A stretch of 49,236 nt of DNA from Deltaproteobacteria bacterium HGW-Deltaproteobacteria-15. Lineage in GTDB: Bacteria; Desulfobacterota; DSM-4660; Desulfatiglandales; HGW-15. Below are positions 17,381-25,279 of this stretch, piece by piece. Location: contig PHBH01000052.1 of the NCBI GenBank assembly GCA_002840535.1, positions 1 to 49,236 on the forward strand, in the 5' to 3' direction. The notes beneath the pieces are model-generated. The model was not told where the DNA came from. It did not search any database and worked only from the letters and a program-made list of their open reading frames with translations. Numbering within the stretch: position 1 is the first letter of the stretch; each line of letters starts with the position of its first letter. A program made the position numbers and the translations under genes.

Positions 17381-18100
17381 TTATTCTCGTTCTTTCCATG
17401 GAACCTGGCTTTGTATGCTCTTTTTCGCAAACTCGAGATGGTTCCGAACAGCCCGCTCTATACCTTTCTCATCCTTGTTCCTGAGGCATTCCAGGATTCG
17501 GGTATGGCCGTCGATCGCCTCGAGGGCCGTTTCCCCCATATACAGGCTCTCCATGCGATACCTGAGCATATGCCTGCGGAGGAGCTGGCAGAGCTCTACC
17601 AGCCGGGGGCTGCCGCTTGCGCGGGCCAGGAGATCGTGGAATTCGGCATCCCTGTACACAAATGATTTGGGATTTCCATCGTGGATGATCTCATGCTTGG
17701 AAGCGGCGACATTCTCTTCCAGGGCTTTGAGCTGCTCCGGCTTCATTCGTTCCATGGCCCATCGCGCAGCGAGGATTTCGTTCACCGCGCGGATCTCACA
17801 GATCTCCTCGACCTCGCTCCACCGGATCTTTTTTACCTTATAACCGACCCTCGGGATGGACTCCAGCAGACCTTCCCTCTCCAGCGTGTGAAGGGCCTCC
17901 CGCACGGGTGTGCGCGAAGTATGGATCTGGCCGGCAAGTCTGCTCTCAATCAAGCGCTCACCTTGGGAGAACGTGCCATTCAGGATGCCTTCCCTGATGG
18001 AGTGATACACCTTCTCCCGGATGGATACAGGGGGTTTGATGGAAAGACGGATCTTCTTGCCGGGACTTGCGGAATTTCCATTTTGTTTGGAGATTCTCAT
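17381..18100 (-). CDS. GntR-family regulator, FCD subfamily
   Basis: A 239-residue regulator. Residues about 25-90 form the winged helix (SIREKVYHSIREGILNG, then TSRTPVREALHTLEREGLL), and residues 100-230 the all-helical FCD effector domain, with the metal-ligand pattern RDAEFHDLLARASGSPRL and a late His in DGHTRIL. FCD domains commonly sense small carboxylates. It is the first gene of the por-TRAP-larA operon. A palindrome matching the porDABC operator lies on its promoter, so it probably represses itself, its operon and porDABC until the substrate is present (inference). Confidence 0.88.
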   Translation of the reverse strand: MRISKQNGNSASPGKKIRLSIKPPVSIREKVYHSIREGILNGTFSQGERLIESRLAGQIHTSRTPVREALHTLEREGLLESIPRVGYKVKKIRWSEVEEICEIRAVNEILAARWAMERMKPEQLKALEENVAASKHEIIHDGNPKSFVYRDAEFHDLLARASGSPRLVELCQLLRRHMLRYRMESLYMGETALEAIDGHTRILECLRNKDEKGIERAVRNHLEFAKKSIQSQVPWKERE

Positions 18101-18172
18101 TGCACCAATGCTCTTCTTAGTTTTTCTTTATACACGCATATCACTGAAAGTCCAAACAAAAGCGTCATCCGG

Positions 18173-18218
18173 ATGGGTTACTGTACCCCAGATTACGTAT
18201 TTTCCTCCGTTCTGTCAA
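18173..18218 (-). promoter_or_regulatory. Promoter and operator of the gntR-por-TRAP-larA operon
   Basis: On the minus strand TTGACA (18218-18213), a 17-bp spacer and TAATCT (18195-18190) form a promoter; TAATCT is a weak -10. It is followed directly by GGGGTACAGTAACCCAT (18189-18173). This is the porDABC operator with one extra A and the same spacing from the -10. The gntR start codon lies about 80 bp downstream. Confidence 0.6.
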
Positions 18219-18414
18219 CCGAAAGCGAATGCTCAGGTGGATTTCTCACTCCGCCCGATAGAACATTTTTTTCAACGTGCTTCAGGGACATGACACTCCT
18301 CCTAAACTCTTGATGTTTCATGCATGGAACTATAGTTTAGACACTGACATCAGGAATAAAAGAGGATTCAGACCGGGAATTGTGCTTGTGGCACCGAACT
18401 CTTGCGGTTAGGAC
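18219..18414. other. Rest of the gntR/efflux divergent region
   Basis: Together with the gntR promoter this makes a 314-bp gap. A possible plus-strand promoter for the efflux genes is TTGATG (18310-18315), a 17-bp spacer and TAGTTT (18333-18338); it is weak. No repeat or RNA gene is seen. Confidence 0.3.
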
Positions 18415-19638
18415 ATGTCGATGACGGAACCCGATATCTCCAGACTTCGAATTGACAGGAACAAGTTTGCAACCAGAAAATCACGGAAGAAGCGGAATCT
18501 TCTCTTTCTGATTCCGGTGCTCCTGATTGCTGTAGGGCTCTATTTTTACTGGACCGGAGCATTGAAGCCTGCCTTGGAAGTACAGGCGGTTCCTGTTCAG
18601 GCGATCTTTCCTTCCCAGACCCTTACCCTCTTGAATGCGAGCGGTTACGTGGTAGCCCAGCGAAAAGCCGCGGTCTCTTCCAAGGCCACCGGAAGGCTCG
18701 TGTCCCTCCATGTGGAGGAAGGGGACAGGGTGAAGAAGGACCAGGTGATCGCTGTGCTGGACAACGAAGATGTGCGTGCGAGTCGCGCCCGGGCCGAAGC
18801 CAATGTCCATCTTTCCCGGTCGCTGGTGGAGCGTGCCAAGGCTGAACTGGTTGACGCCACTCTTGCCTACAATCGAAACAAGGAACTCGCTTCAAAGGGA
18901 TTTGTCGCAAGATCCGTGTTTGATTCCAGCGAGGCCCGGTACAAGATGGCCAGGGCCGAAGTCGCGGCGCAGGAGGCGGCTCTCCGTGCAAGCCAGGCCA
19001 CCCTTGCCGAAGCGGAAGTCCTGCTGGAGTATTCCTATATCCGAGCGCCCTTTGATGCCGTCGTGCTCACCAAGAACGCCGATATCGGGGACATGGTCAC
19101 GCCTTTGGCAGCAGCGGCCAATGCCAAGGCGGCGGTGGTCACCATTGCCGATATGGACTCCCTTATGGTCGAGGTGGACGTGGCGGAATCCAATCTGGCG
19201 CAGGTCAGGCCCGGACATCCCTGTGAGATCAGACTCGATGCCCTGCCTAAGACCCGTTTTCCGGGAACGGTCCACATGATTGTCCCGACAGCTGACAGGA
19301 CAAAAGCCTCGGTAATGGTCAAGGTGGCATTCAGCGAGAAGAGTTCCCAGGTCCTTCCCGAGATGAGCGCAAAAGTCGCATTCCTCTCCCGTGAGCTGTC
19401 AAGCGAGGAACGAGCCCCTTTCAAGGCAATCCCCTCTTCCGCTTTGATTGAACGAAATGGAAGGACGTCGGTCTTTGTGATCCAGGGAGAACGGGCGGTC
19501 CTGAAACAGGTTCGCACGGGCAGGCGCTACAATGAATTGGCCGAAGCCCTGGAAGGAGTTGAACCGGGGGAAAGGGTGATCGTGCCGCCATTCGACAAGA
19601 TCAAGGAAGGAGTCAGGGTGAAGGTGCCGGAGAAGTAG
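18415..19638 (+). CDS. Efflux membrane-fusion protein (MacA/HlyD type)
   Basis: A 407-residue periplasmic adaptor anchored by one N-terminal helix (NLLFLIPVLLIAVGLYFYW, about residues 27-45). Then come the first half of the lipoyl-like domain (SSKATGRLVSLHVEEGDRV), a coiled-coil hairpin rich in Ala/Glu (about 120-200), the second lipoyl half (YIRAPFDAVVLTKNADIGD), and a beta-barrel plus membrane-proximal domain. It would bridge the ABC exporter encoded downstream to an outer-membrane channel, which is not in this window. A second ATG two codons in is an alternative start. Confidence 0.85.
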   Translation: MSMTEPDISRLRIDRNKFATRKSRKKRNLLFLIPVLLIAVGLYFYWTGALKPALEVQAVPVQAIFPSQTLTLLNASGYVVAQRKAAVSSKATGRLVSLHVEEGDRVKKDQVIAVLDNEDVRASRARAEANVHLSRSLVERAKAELVDATLAYNRNKELASKGFVARSVFDSSEARYKMARAEVAAQEAALRASQATLAEAEVLLEYSYIRAPFDAVVLTKNADIGDMVTPLAAAANAKAAVVTIADMDSLMVEVDVAESNLAQVRPGHPCEIRLDALPKTRFPGTVHMIVPTADRTKASVMVKVAFSEKSSQVLPEMSAKVAFLSRELSSEERAPFKAIPSSALIERNGRTSVFVIQGERAVLKQVRTGRRYNELAEALEGVEPGERVIVPPFDKIKEGVRVKVPEK

Positions 19639-19853
19639 ACCAAATCCGAAGCACGAAACCCGAAATCCGAAACAATTTCCAATGACCAAAATCCAAATCA
19701 AAGCCGCTTCCGTGAATCGTGTGTTGCGGGAAATCGAAAACAGGTTCCATGTGGGCATCTTTTCCGGTCACGTTCAGAGAAAACGTTTCGGTCATTCTTA
19801 AATTTTGAAAATTCGAATTTGTTTCGAACTTCGATATTCGGATTTCGGGTTTA
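19639..19853. repeat. Paired-arm stutter repeat (CGAAATCCGAA family)
   Basis: The left arm (19639-19700) repeats words such as CGAAACCCGAAATCCGAAAC; the right arm (19803-19853) carries the complement (TTCGAACTTCGATATTCGG). It separates the adaptor gene from the ATPase gene within one operon. Confidence 0.6.
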
Positions 19854-19893
19854 CTTAGCCGGTCAAGTCAGGCACAGGAGCAGCTTTCAAAAT

Positions 19894-20598
19894 ATGGAAG
19901 AACCGGCAAAAGTAATCGTTGAGCTGAGGGATCTCAACAAATCCTACCGGAGGGGCAACCAGATTCTCCCCGTGCTGGAGTCCATTACCCTCACTATCCA
20001 CGAAGGAGACTTCCTCGCCCTGATGGGCCCTTCAGGATCCGGTAAGAGCACCCTCCTGAATCTGATCGCAGGACTCGACCGTCCGGATCAAGGGACAATC
20101 CTCGTGGCAGGGGTGGATATCACATCTCTTTCGCAAAGCGAGCTCGCCCGGTGGCGCGCCGGCAACGTGGGGTTCATCTTCCAGTTCTACAATCTCATCC
20201 CCGTGCTCACGGCCTTCGAGAACATCGAGCTGCCCCTGCTCCTTACAGGGCTTTCAAAGAAGGAACGGCGGGAGCACGTCTTGGCGGTCCTGGATCTGGT
20301 CAGGCTCGAGGAAAGGATGGATCACTATCCCTCCCAGCTTTCGGGTGGGCAGCAGCAGAGAGTGGCCATCGCCCGGGCACTGATCTCGGATCCGACCATC
20401 CTGGTGGCGGATGAGCCGACCGGAGACCTGGACCGAACATCCGCCGAAGAGGTGCTCGCACTGATCGAGCGGCTTAACAGGGATCTTGGAAAGACCGTCA
20501 TTATGGTCACCCATGATCCGCGTGCAGCCAGGAAGGCCCGCACCCTGAAGGTTTTGGAAAAAGGGGTTCTCGCCCATGCTGCTGAAACTGCTCTTTAG
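19894..20598 (+). CDS. ABC transporter ATP-binding protein (MacB/LolD type)
   Basis: A 234-residue ATPase. Walker A is GPSGSGKST, the signature LSGGQQQRVAIARAL, Walker B ILVADEPTGDLD, with the switch His in MVTHD. VGFIFQFYNLIPVLTAFENI is the Q-loop typical of the MacB/LolD/FtsE group. It powers the two FtsX-type permeases encoded downstream. The ATG at 19894 is favoured because the upstream reading runs through repeat DNA. It overlaps the first permease by 23 bp. Confidence 0.9.
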   Translation: MEEPAKVIVELRDLNKSYRRGNQILPVLESITLTIHEGDFLALMGPSGSGKSTLLNLIAGLDRPDQGTILVAGVDITSLSQSELARWRAGNVGFIFQFYNLIPVLTAFENIELPLLLTGLSKKERREHVLAVLDLVRLEERMDHYPSQLSGGQQQRVAIARALISDPTILVADEPTGDLDRTSAEEVLALIERLNRDLGKTVIMVTHDPRAARKARTLKVLEKGVLAHAAETAL

Positions 20599-21730
20599 GA
20601 ACGCCTTCAGACGCAAGCTCCGGACGCTTCTGACCCTCACCGGCCTGTGCGTGGCTGTGCTGGCTTTCGGGCTGCTTCGCACTGTCGTGGACGCATGGTA
20701 TGCAGGGGTGGCAGGTTCATCGGCCACTCGACTGGTGACCAGAAATGCCATCTCACTCACTTTCCCTCTCCCTCTCTCCTATAAGGACAAGATCCGTACC
20801 GTTGAAGGCGTGAAGGACGTTGCACACGCTACCTGGTTCGGCGGCATCTACATCGATATGAAAAACTTCTTCGCCAACTTTGCCGTGGACCCAGAGGGTT
20901 TCCTCGGAATGTATCCTGAATACGTGCTCCCGGAAAACGAGAGGCAGGCCTTTTTAAAGGACCGAAAGGGGTGCGTGGTCGGGGAAAAACTCGCCAGACG
21001 CTTCGGTTGGCAAATCGGAGACACCATTACCCTGACCGGCACGATTTTTCCAGGCAACTGGGAACTGGTCGTACGCGCCATTTACAAAGGCAGGTACAAG
21101 ACCACCGATGCGACACAGCTCTTCTTTCACTGGGATTATCTGAACGAGTACCTGAAGAAGCACCAAGGGCGGTGGGCCGATCACGTGGGCTTCTTCTTCA
21201 TTTCCGTAACCAATGCGGATTTAGCCCCGGCTACGGCTGAGGCCGTGGACCGCCTCTTCATGAACTCCTTTGCAGAGACGCTCACGGAGACGGAAAAGGC
21301 ATTTCAATTGGGATTTGTGGCCATGACCGAGGCCATTCTCATGGTGATTCAGCTCGTCTCCTTCATCGTCATCGTTATCATCATGGCGGTAGTGGCAAAC
21401 ACCATGGCCATGTCTGTCCGGGAACGCCTTGGTGAGTATGCGGTTTTCAAGACCCTGGGGTTCGGAGGCTCCTACCTCATCCTGATGATCGTTGGAGAAT
21501 CGCTGCTCATATCCGTTCTGGGCACCGGCTTGGGCATCCTCTGCACCTTTCCCGCAGTGAGCGTTTTTACGCGCAACCTTGGCGAGTATTTCCCGATCTT
21601 CCACTTGAGCGCGGGGACCATCCGGCTCCAGGTCGCGGCCGGGATCTCGGTCGGGCTGGTGGCTTCGATATTTCCTTCCTGGCGTGCAGCCACCATACCC
21701 ATTGCTGAGGGAATGGGGAGGATGGGATGA
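20576..21730 (+). CDS. ABC transporter permease (MacB/FtsX type)
   Basis: A 384-residue permease with one N-terminal helix (TLLTLTGLCVAVLAFGLL), a large periplasmic domain of about 220 residues, and three C-terminal helices (MVIQLVSFIVIVIIMAVVANTMAM onwards) with the FtsX signature MSVRERLGEYAVFKTLGF. In MacB the ATPase and permease are one protein; here they are separate, and the two permeases may pair. Confidence 0.88.
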   Translation: MLLKLLFRNAFRRKLRTLLTLTGLCVAVLAFGLLRTVVDAWYAGVAGSSATRLVTRNAISLTFPLPLSYKDKIRTVEGVKDVAHATWFGGIYIDMKNFFANFAVDPEGFLGMYPEYVLPENERQAFLKDRKGCVVGEKLARRFGWQIGDTITLTGTIFPGNWELVVRAIYKGRYKTTDATQLFFHWDYLNEYLKKHQGRWADHVGFFFISVTNADLAPATAEAVDRLFMNSFAETLTETEKAFQLGFVAMTEAILMVIQLVSFIVIVIIMAVVANTMAMSVRERLGEYAVFKTLGFGGSYLILMIVGESLLISVLGTGLGILCTFPAVSVFTRNLGEYFPIFHLSAGTIRLQVAAGISVGLVASIFPSWRAATIPIAEGMGRMG

Positions 21731-21739
21731 AGGGAAGTT

Positions 21740-21931
21740 TAGACAGGATAACGGGATGAACAGGATAGGGAATCCTATCGTTGCAAGGAACTTCGCTTGC
21801 CACTCCCCGTCATTCCCGCGAAGGCGGGAGTCCATGCAGAACTCTGAGGACTGGATGCCCGCCTGCGCGGGCATAACAGGATCAGTATCTTGGTAAGTTG
21901 AATCCTGTTGATCCTGTTATCCTGTCCAATA
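21740..21931. repeat. REP-like palindromes between two permease genes
   Basis: The outer arms are AACAGGATAACGGGATGAAC (21749 on) and its complement GTTGATCCTGTTATCCTGTC (21907-21928). Inside are CATTCCCGCGAAGGCGGGAG (21812-21831) and GGATGCCCGCCTGCGCGGGC (21852-21871), a REP-type pair also found at 37863-37935. This element separates two genes of a single operon. Confidence 0.65.
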
Positions 21932-21950
21932 TGTTTCTTTGTGAGTTGTG

Positions 21951-23117
21951 ATGAAACTTCTTTTTTTCTATAGCCTTCGCAACCTCCTTACACGCCGCCT
22001 CACGACCTTTCTCACGTCCGGGGGCATGGCCTTGGTGATCTTCGTTTTCGCCTCCATCCAGATGCTGGCCGAAGGGCTGGAAAAGACCCTTGTCGATACG
22101 GGATCCCACAACAATGTTATCGTCATCCGCCGCTCCTCACAGAACGAAGTGCAGAGCGTGCTCGACCGAAGCCAGGCATCTATTGTAGAGACAATGCCCG
22201 AGGTGGCCACCGGCAGGGACGGAGCACCGCTCGCGGCAAAAGAGGTGGTGGTCCTGATGGTCTTTGAAAAGAGGGGCTCCGGGGTAAAGGCCAATGTGAC
22301 CATCCGCGGCATATCAGAGAACAGCCTTCTTCTCAGGCCACAGGTCAGGCTGATCGCAGGCAGGCTTCCGAGGCCGGGATCATCCGAGATCGCAGTGGGG
22401 GATGTAGTGGCCCGTGGATTCAGGAACGCGGGTTACGGAGAGTCCGTCTTTTTCGCCATGCGCGAGTGGAGGGTCGTCGGGATATTCGATGCCGGAAGGA
22501 CGGGCTACAGTTCCGAAATCTGGGGAGACGCCGACCAACTCATGCAGGCATTCCGGCGGCCCGCCTACTCTTCGATCCTCTTCCGCCTGGTTGACTCTGC
22601 CGCTTTCGAGAAGGTGAAGGAGCGGATCGAGGGTGACCCCCGGTTTACCCTGGAAGCCAAGAGGGAAACCACGTATTACAAGGACCAGTCCGAGATGATG
22701 GCCAAATTCCTCCGCATTCTGGGCCTGAGCTTGACGCTGATCTTCTCCACCGGCGCCGTTGTCGGGGGCATGATCACCATGTATGCCGCTGTGGCCCACC
22801 GCACAAGGGAGATCGGCACTTTGAGCGCTCTTGGTTTTCAACGCGCCGCCATCCTGACAGCCTTTCTTTTCGAGTCCCTCATGATAGGCCTGATCGGAGG
22901 TCTGGCCGGGCTTTTCTTTTCCTCATTTCTGCAGTTCTTCACAGTTTCCACCATCAACTTCCAGACCTTCTCCGAGCTGGCTTTCTCCTTTTCCCTCACC
23001 CTGGAGATCGCCGTTGAATCCATGCTCTTTTCTCTGATCATGGGTTTTGTGGGAGGAATTCTCCCCGCCGTCCGGGCATCGGGAATGAAGGTTGTGGACG
23101 CCCTGCGGGCAACATAA
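21951..23117 (+). CDS. ABC transporter permease (MacB/FtsX type), second subunit
   Basis: A 388-residue permease with the same plan as its neighbour: an N-terminal helix (GGMALVIFVFASIQMLAEGL), a periplasmic domain, then three helices starting at LSLTLIFSTGAVVGGMITMY, with the RTREIGTLSALGFQ signature. It differs in sequence from the first permease, so the exporter is probably a heterodimer (inference). The ATG at 21951 follows GTG at 21948, either of which could serve. Confidence 0.87.
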   Translation: MKLLFFYSLRNLLTRRLTTFLTSGGMALVIFVFASIQMLAEGLEKTLVDTGSHNNVIVIRRSSQNEVQSVLDRSQASIVETMPEVATGRDGAPLAAKEVVVLMVFEKRGSGVKANVTIRGISENSLLLRPQVRLIAGRLPRPGSSEIAVGDVVARGFRNAGYGESVFFAMREWRVVGIFDAGRTGYSSEIWGDADQLMQAFRRPAYSSILFRLVDSAAFEKVKERIEGDPRFTLEAKRETTYYKDQSEMMAKFLRILGLSLTLIFSTGAVVGGMITMYAAVAHRTREIGTLSALGFQRAAILTAFLFESLMIGLIGGLAGLFFSSFLQFFTVSTINFQTFSELAFSFSLTLEIAVESMLFSLIMGFVGGILPAVRASGMKVVDALRAT

Positions 23118-23120
23118 AGA

Positions 23121-23352
23121 CGAACGTCCAACATCGAACCTCCAACGTTCAACATCGAATGAAAGCCAGAATTCAACGCCAAATCATGAATGAATCTGTT
23201 GATATGTCCAATAGGGTTTCTGCTTCACTACCGTCATTCCGGAAAGCTTTGTGGCTGGGTTTCGCTTCGCTCAACCCGTTCTACGGATTTGGCTGTTTTG
23301 ATTTTTCTTCGATTGGACGTTGGACGTTGAACGTTGGATGTTGGACGTTCAT
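23121..23352. repeat. Paired-arm stutter repeat (AACGTTCAACATCGAA family)
   Basis: The left arm (23121-23160) repeats GAACGTCCAACATCGAACC-like words; the right arm (23308-23352) is its complement (GGACGTTGGACGTTGAACG). Between them is GGGTTTCGCTTCGCTCAACC (23259-23278), a member of the 33769-33900 family. A second copy of the outer arms lies at 38682-38964. The 893-bp gap 23118-24010 holds this, a possible promoter, two very small frames and another repeat. Confidence 0.65.
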
Positions 23353-23406
23353 CCTCTTTCTTCGGCCCCTGAGCCTCCCAATCTTCACAAGTTCAAACAA
23401 AATCTA

Positions 23407-23435
23407 TTGACAAGACTGCTCTCGAAATATATCCT
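23407..23435 (+). promoter_or_regulatory. Possible promoter upstream of the DUF39 operon
   Basis: TTGACA (23407-23412), a 17-bp spacer and TATCCT (23430-23435). GTATAC (23446-23451) lies near the expected start point and might be part of an operator. The sulfurtransferase start codon is about 570 bp away, so the link is uncertain. Confidence 0.35.
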
Positions 23436-23472
23436 ACCCAACAAGTATACAAACTCGAAGGGAGGTGGTGGT

Positions 23473-23538
23473 GTGCAGATGATAATGTGTGAAGACGAGA
23501 TGCGCCGCTCCGGTCTCATGCCCATGGGGGAGAGATAG
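23473..23538 (+). CDS. Possible 21-codon small frame
   Basis: GTG at 23473 follows GGGAGGTGGTG at good spacing, downstream of the promoter candidate, and reads 21 residues (VQMIMCEDEMRRSGLMPMGE and one more) before TAG. It may be a leader peptide or the remnant of a longer gene. No family is recognised. Confidence 0.2.
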   Translation: MQMIMCEDEMRRSGLMPMGER

Positions 23539-23760
23539 GGCTGCTCTTGCCTGACACACAGGATCACATTGCACCGTTCACCGCTTCTCGGTCAGGCACC
23601 TCGCGAATAATTCCGCATTTGAGCACCCGCTTTTTTCCCCCTCGTAAACATCGATCAGATCGGTTCATCGTAAAGAAAAGGTACATGGGCGAAGTTTGTC
23701 CATGGAGTAATTTTATATGTTTGTGTTCTTCTTCTCGCGCAGGCGCAGAGACGAGAGTTG

Positions 23761-23888
23761 AATGGATTGAACCGCGAAGACGCGAAGGACGCAAAGAAGA
23801 ACGCAAGAATCATTTCCACCTGCCGGAAAGATCCGGCAGGTGGAAAAACGAAACGTTTCTTGGCGCACTTGGCGTCTTGGCGGTTTAA
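23761..23888. repeat. Paired-arm repeat (GCGAAGGACGCAAAG family) with nested hairpin
   Basis: The left arm (23761-23810) is GAACCGCGAAGACGCGAAGG and following words; the right arm (23853-23888) is the complement (TTGGCGTCTTGGCGGTTTAA). In the middle is a perfect 12-bp hairpin, CCACCTGCCGGA-AAGA-TCCGGCAGGTGG (23817-23844). A sister copy without the hairpin lies at 44803-44883. Confidence 0.7.
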
Positions 23889-23925
23889 GACTGCAAGTGT
23901 TAGTCAATAAGAAGGAGGTGATGGC

Positions 23926-23970
23926 ATGGTATGGATAATGTTCGGCTTTGCAGGGTATCGGGATAAGTGA
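23926..23970 (+). CDS. Possible 14-residue leader peptide before the DUF39 gene
   Basis: AAGGAGGTGAT at 23912-23922 is a full-length match to the 16S anti-Shine-Dalgarno sequence. It stands 7 nt before an ATG opening MVWIMFGFAGYRDK. The stop is 40 bp before the sulfurtransferase ATG. The exceptional ribosome site is the only evidence; the peptide could couple or attenuate translation, or could be chance. Confidence 0.3.
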   Translation: MVWIMFGFAGYRDK

Positions 23971-24010
23971 TCTTTTGGTGAAACATCCTGCAGGCCAAGG
24001 AGGCGGAAAA

Positions 24011-25267
24011 ATGGCAAAGACGATTCAGGAGATCAATGACAAGATCAAGCGGGGCAAGGCGGTGGTGGTCACTGCCGAGGAGATCATAGATGTAGTGAAG
24101 AAAAAGGGCCGCAGCAAGGCGGCACACGACGTGGACGTGGTGACAACGGGCACCTTCGCGCCCATGTGCTCCTCGGGTGCATATTTTAACATCGGCCATT
24201 CCAAACCGCGTATGAAGATAGGAGGCGGGAAGGCCTCCCTCAACGATGTGCCGGTTTATACCGGCCTTGCGGCAGTGGATGTGTTCCTTGGAGCGACTGC
24301 GATTCCGGACGACGATCCCAGGAACAAGATTCCTCCGGGGAGATTCCCTTACGGTGGCGGTCACGTTATCGAGGACCTGGTGGCCGGAAAGGACGTGAAG
24401 CTTACGGCTCAAGCCTACGGAACCGATTGCTACCCACGCCGCAAGCTGGAGACCTGGATCAAGCTGGCGGATATGAATCAGGCCGTGTTGTTCAACATCC
24501 GCAATTGCTACCAGAACTACAATGTGGCCGTGAACCGGTCTGACCGTGTCATTTACACCTACATGGGGGTATTGCAGCCAAACCTGAGGAATGCGACATA
24601 CTGCAGCGCGGGTCAGCTCAGCCCCCTCTTCAATGACCCCCTCTACCGGACCATCGGCATGGGTACCCGCATTTTTCTCGGAGGAGGGATCGGTTATGTG
24701 GTGGACAGCGGTACCCAGCACAACCCCACAGTTCCCCGAACCGAAAAGGGTGCTCCGCGGGTTGGGGCAGGGACCCTTTCCGTCAAGGGCGATCTGAAAC
24801 AGATGAACCCTCGATGGCTCAGGGGCGCTTCGTTTACAGGGTACGGAGCTTCACTGGCCGTGGGATTGGGAATCCCCATCCCCATACTGAACGAAGAGAT
24901 CCTGGACTATACCTCGGCAACGGATGCCGATCTTGTGGCCACGGTGGTGGATTACAGCGACGCTTATCCCAACTGCATTGCCGGTAACCTTGGGGAGGTG
25001 ACTTACGCCCAATTGAAATCAGGCGCCATTGAAGTGAGCGGCAAGAAGATTCCGACAGCCGCCCTCTCCTCCTATGCGAGGGCCAGGGAGATTGCAGCCA
25101 TACTGAAGGGCTGGATCGAAAAGGGTTCCTTCCTGCTGACCGAGCCCGTGTTCCTTCTTCCTTCGGCTGATTCCGGAGTTACATTCAAGCCGCTGAACGA
25201 AAGGCCGATCAACAACAACGAGACATCCAGACTTGCAACTTCGCAAACAGTGCTGAAGGTTGCTTGA
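24011..25267 (+). CDS. L-aspartate-semialdehyde sulfurtransferase (DUF39, homocysteine biosynthesis)
   Basis: A 418-residue DUF39 protein. In methanogens and sulfate reducers this family, with a small NIL/ferredoxin partner, inserts sulfide into aspartate semialdehyde to make homocysteine without O-acylhomoserine. Conserved features are TTGTFAPMCSSGAYFN (C53), GGGKASLNDVPVYTGLAAVD, YGTDCYPRRK (C140) and RFPYGGGHVIEDL. C53 and C140 are candidates for carrying the sulfur. The ATG at 24011 has AAGGAGG 7 nt upstream. The partner gene follows after 12 bp. Confidence 0.87.
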   Translation: MAKTIQEINDKIKRGKAVVVTAEEIIDVVKKKGRSKAAHDVDVVTTGTFAPMCSSGAYFNIGHSKPRMKIGGGKASLNDVPVYTGLAAVDVFLGATAIPDDDPRNKIPPGRFPYGGGHVIEDLVAGKDVKLTAQAYGTDCYPRRKLETWIKLADMNQAVLFNIRNCYQNYNVAVNRSDRVIYTYMGVLQPNLRNATYCSAGQLSPLFNDPLYRTIGMGTRIFLGGGIGYVVDSGTQHNPTVPRTEKGAPRVGAGTLSVKGDLKQMNPRWLRGASFTGYGASLAVGLGIPIPILNEEILDYTSATDADLVATVVDYSDAYPNCIAGNLGEVTYAQLKSGAIEVSGKKIPTAALSSYARAREIAAILKGWIEKGSFLLTEPVFLLPSADSGVTFKPLNERPINNNETSRLATSQTVLKVA

Positions 25268-25279
25268 AGGGGGCATGAT

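Noticed and set aside
23547..23888. 113-codon plus-strand frame in the gap before the DUF39 gene
   Set aside because: It has no ribosome site, low-quality composition, and its second half is simply the palindromic repeat.
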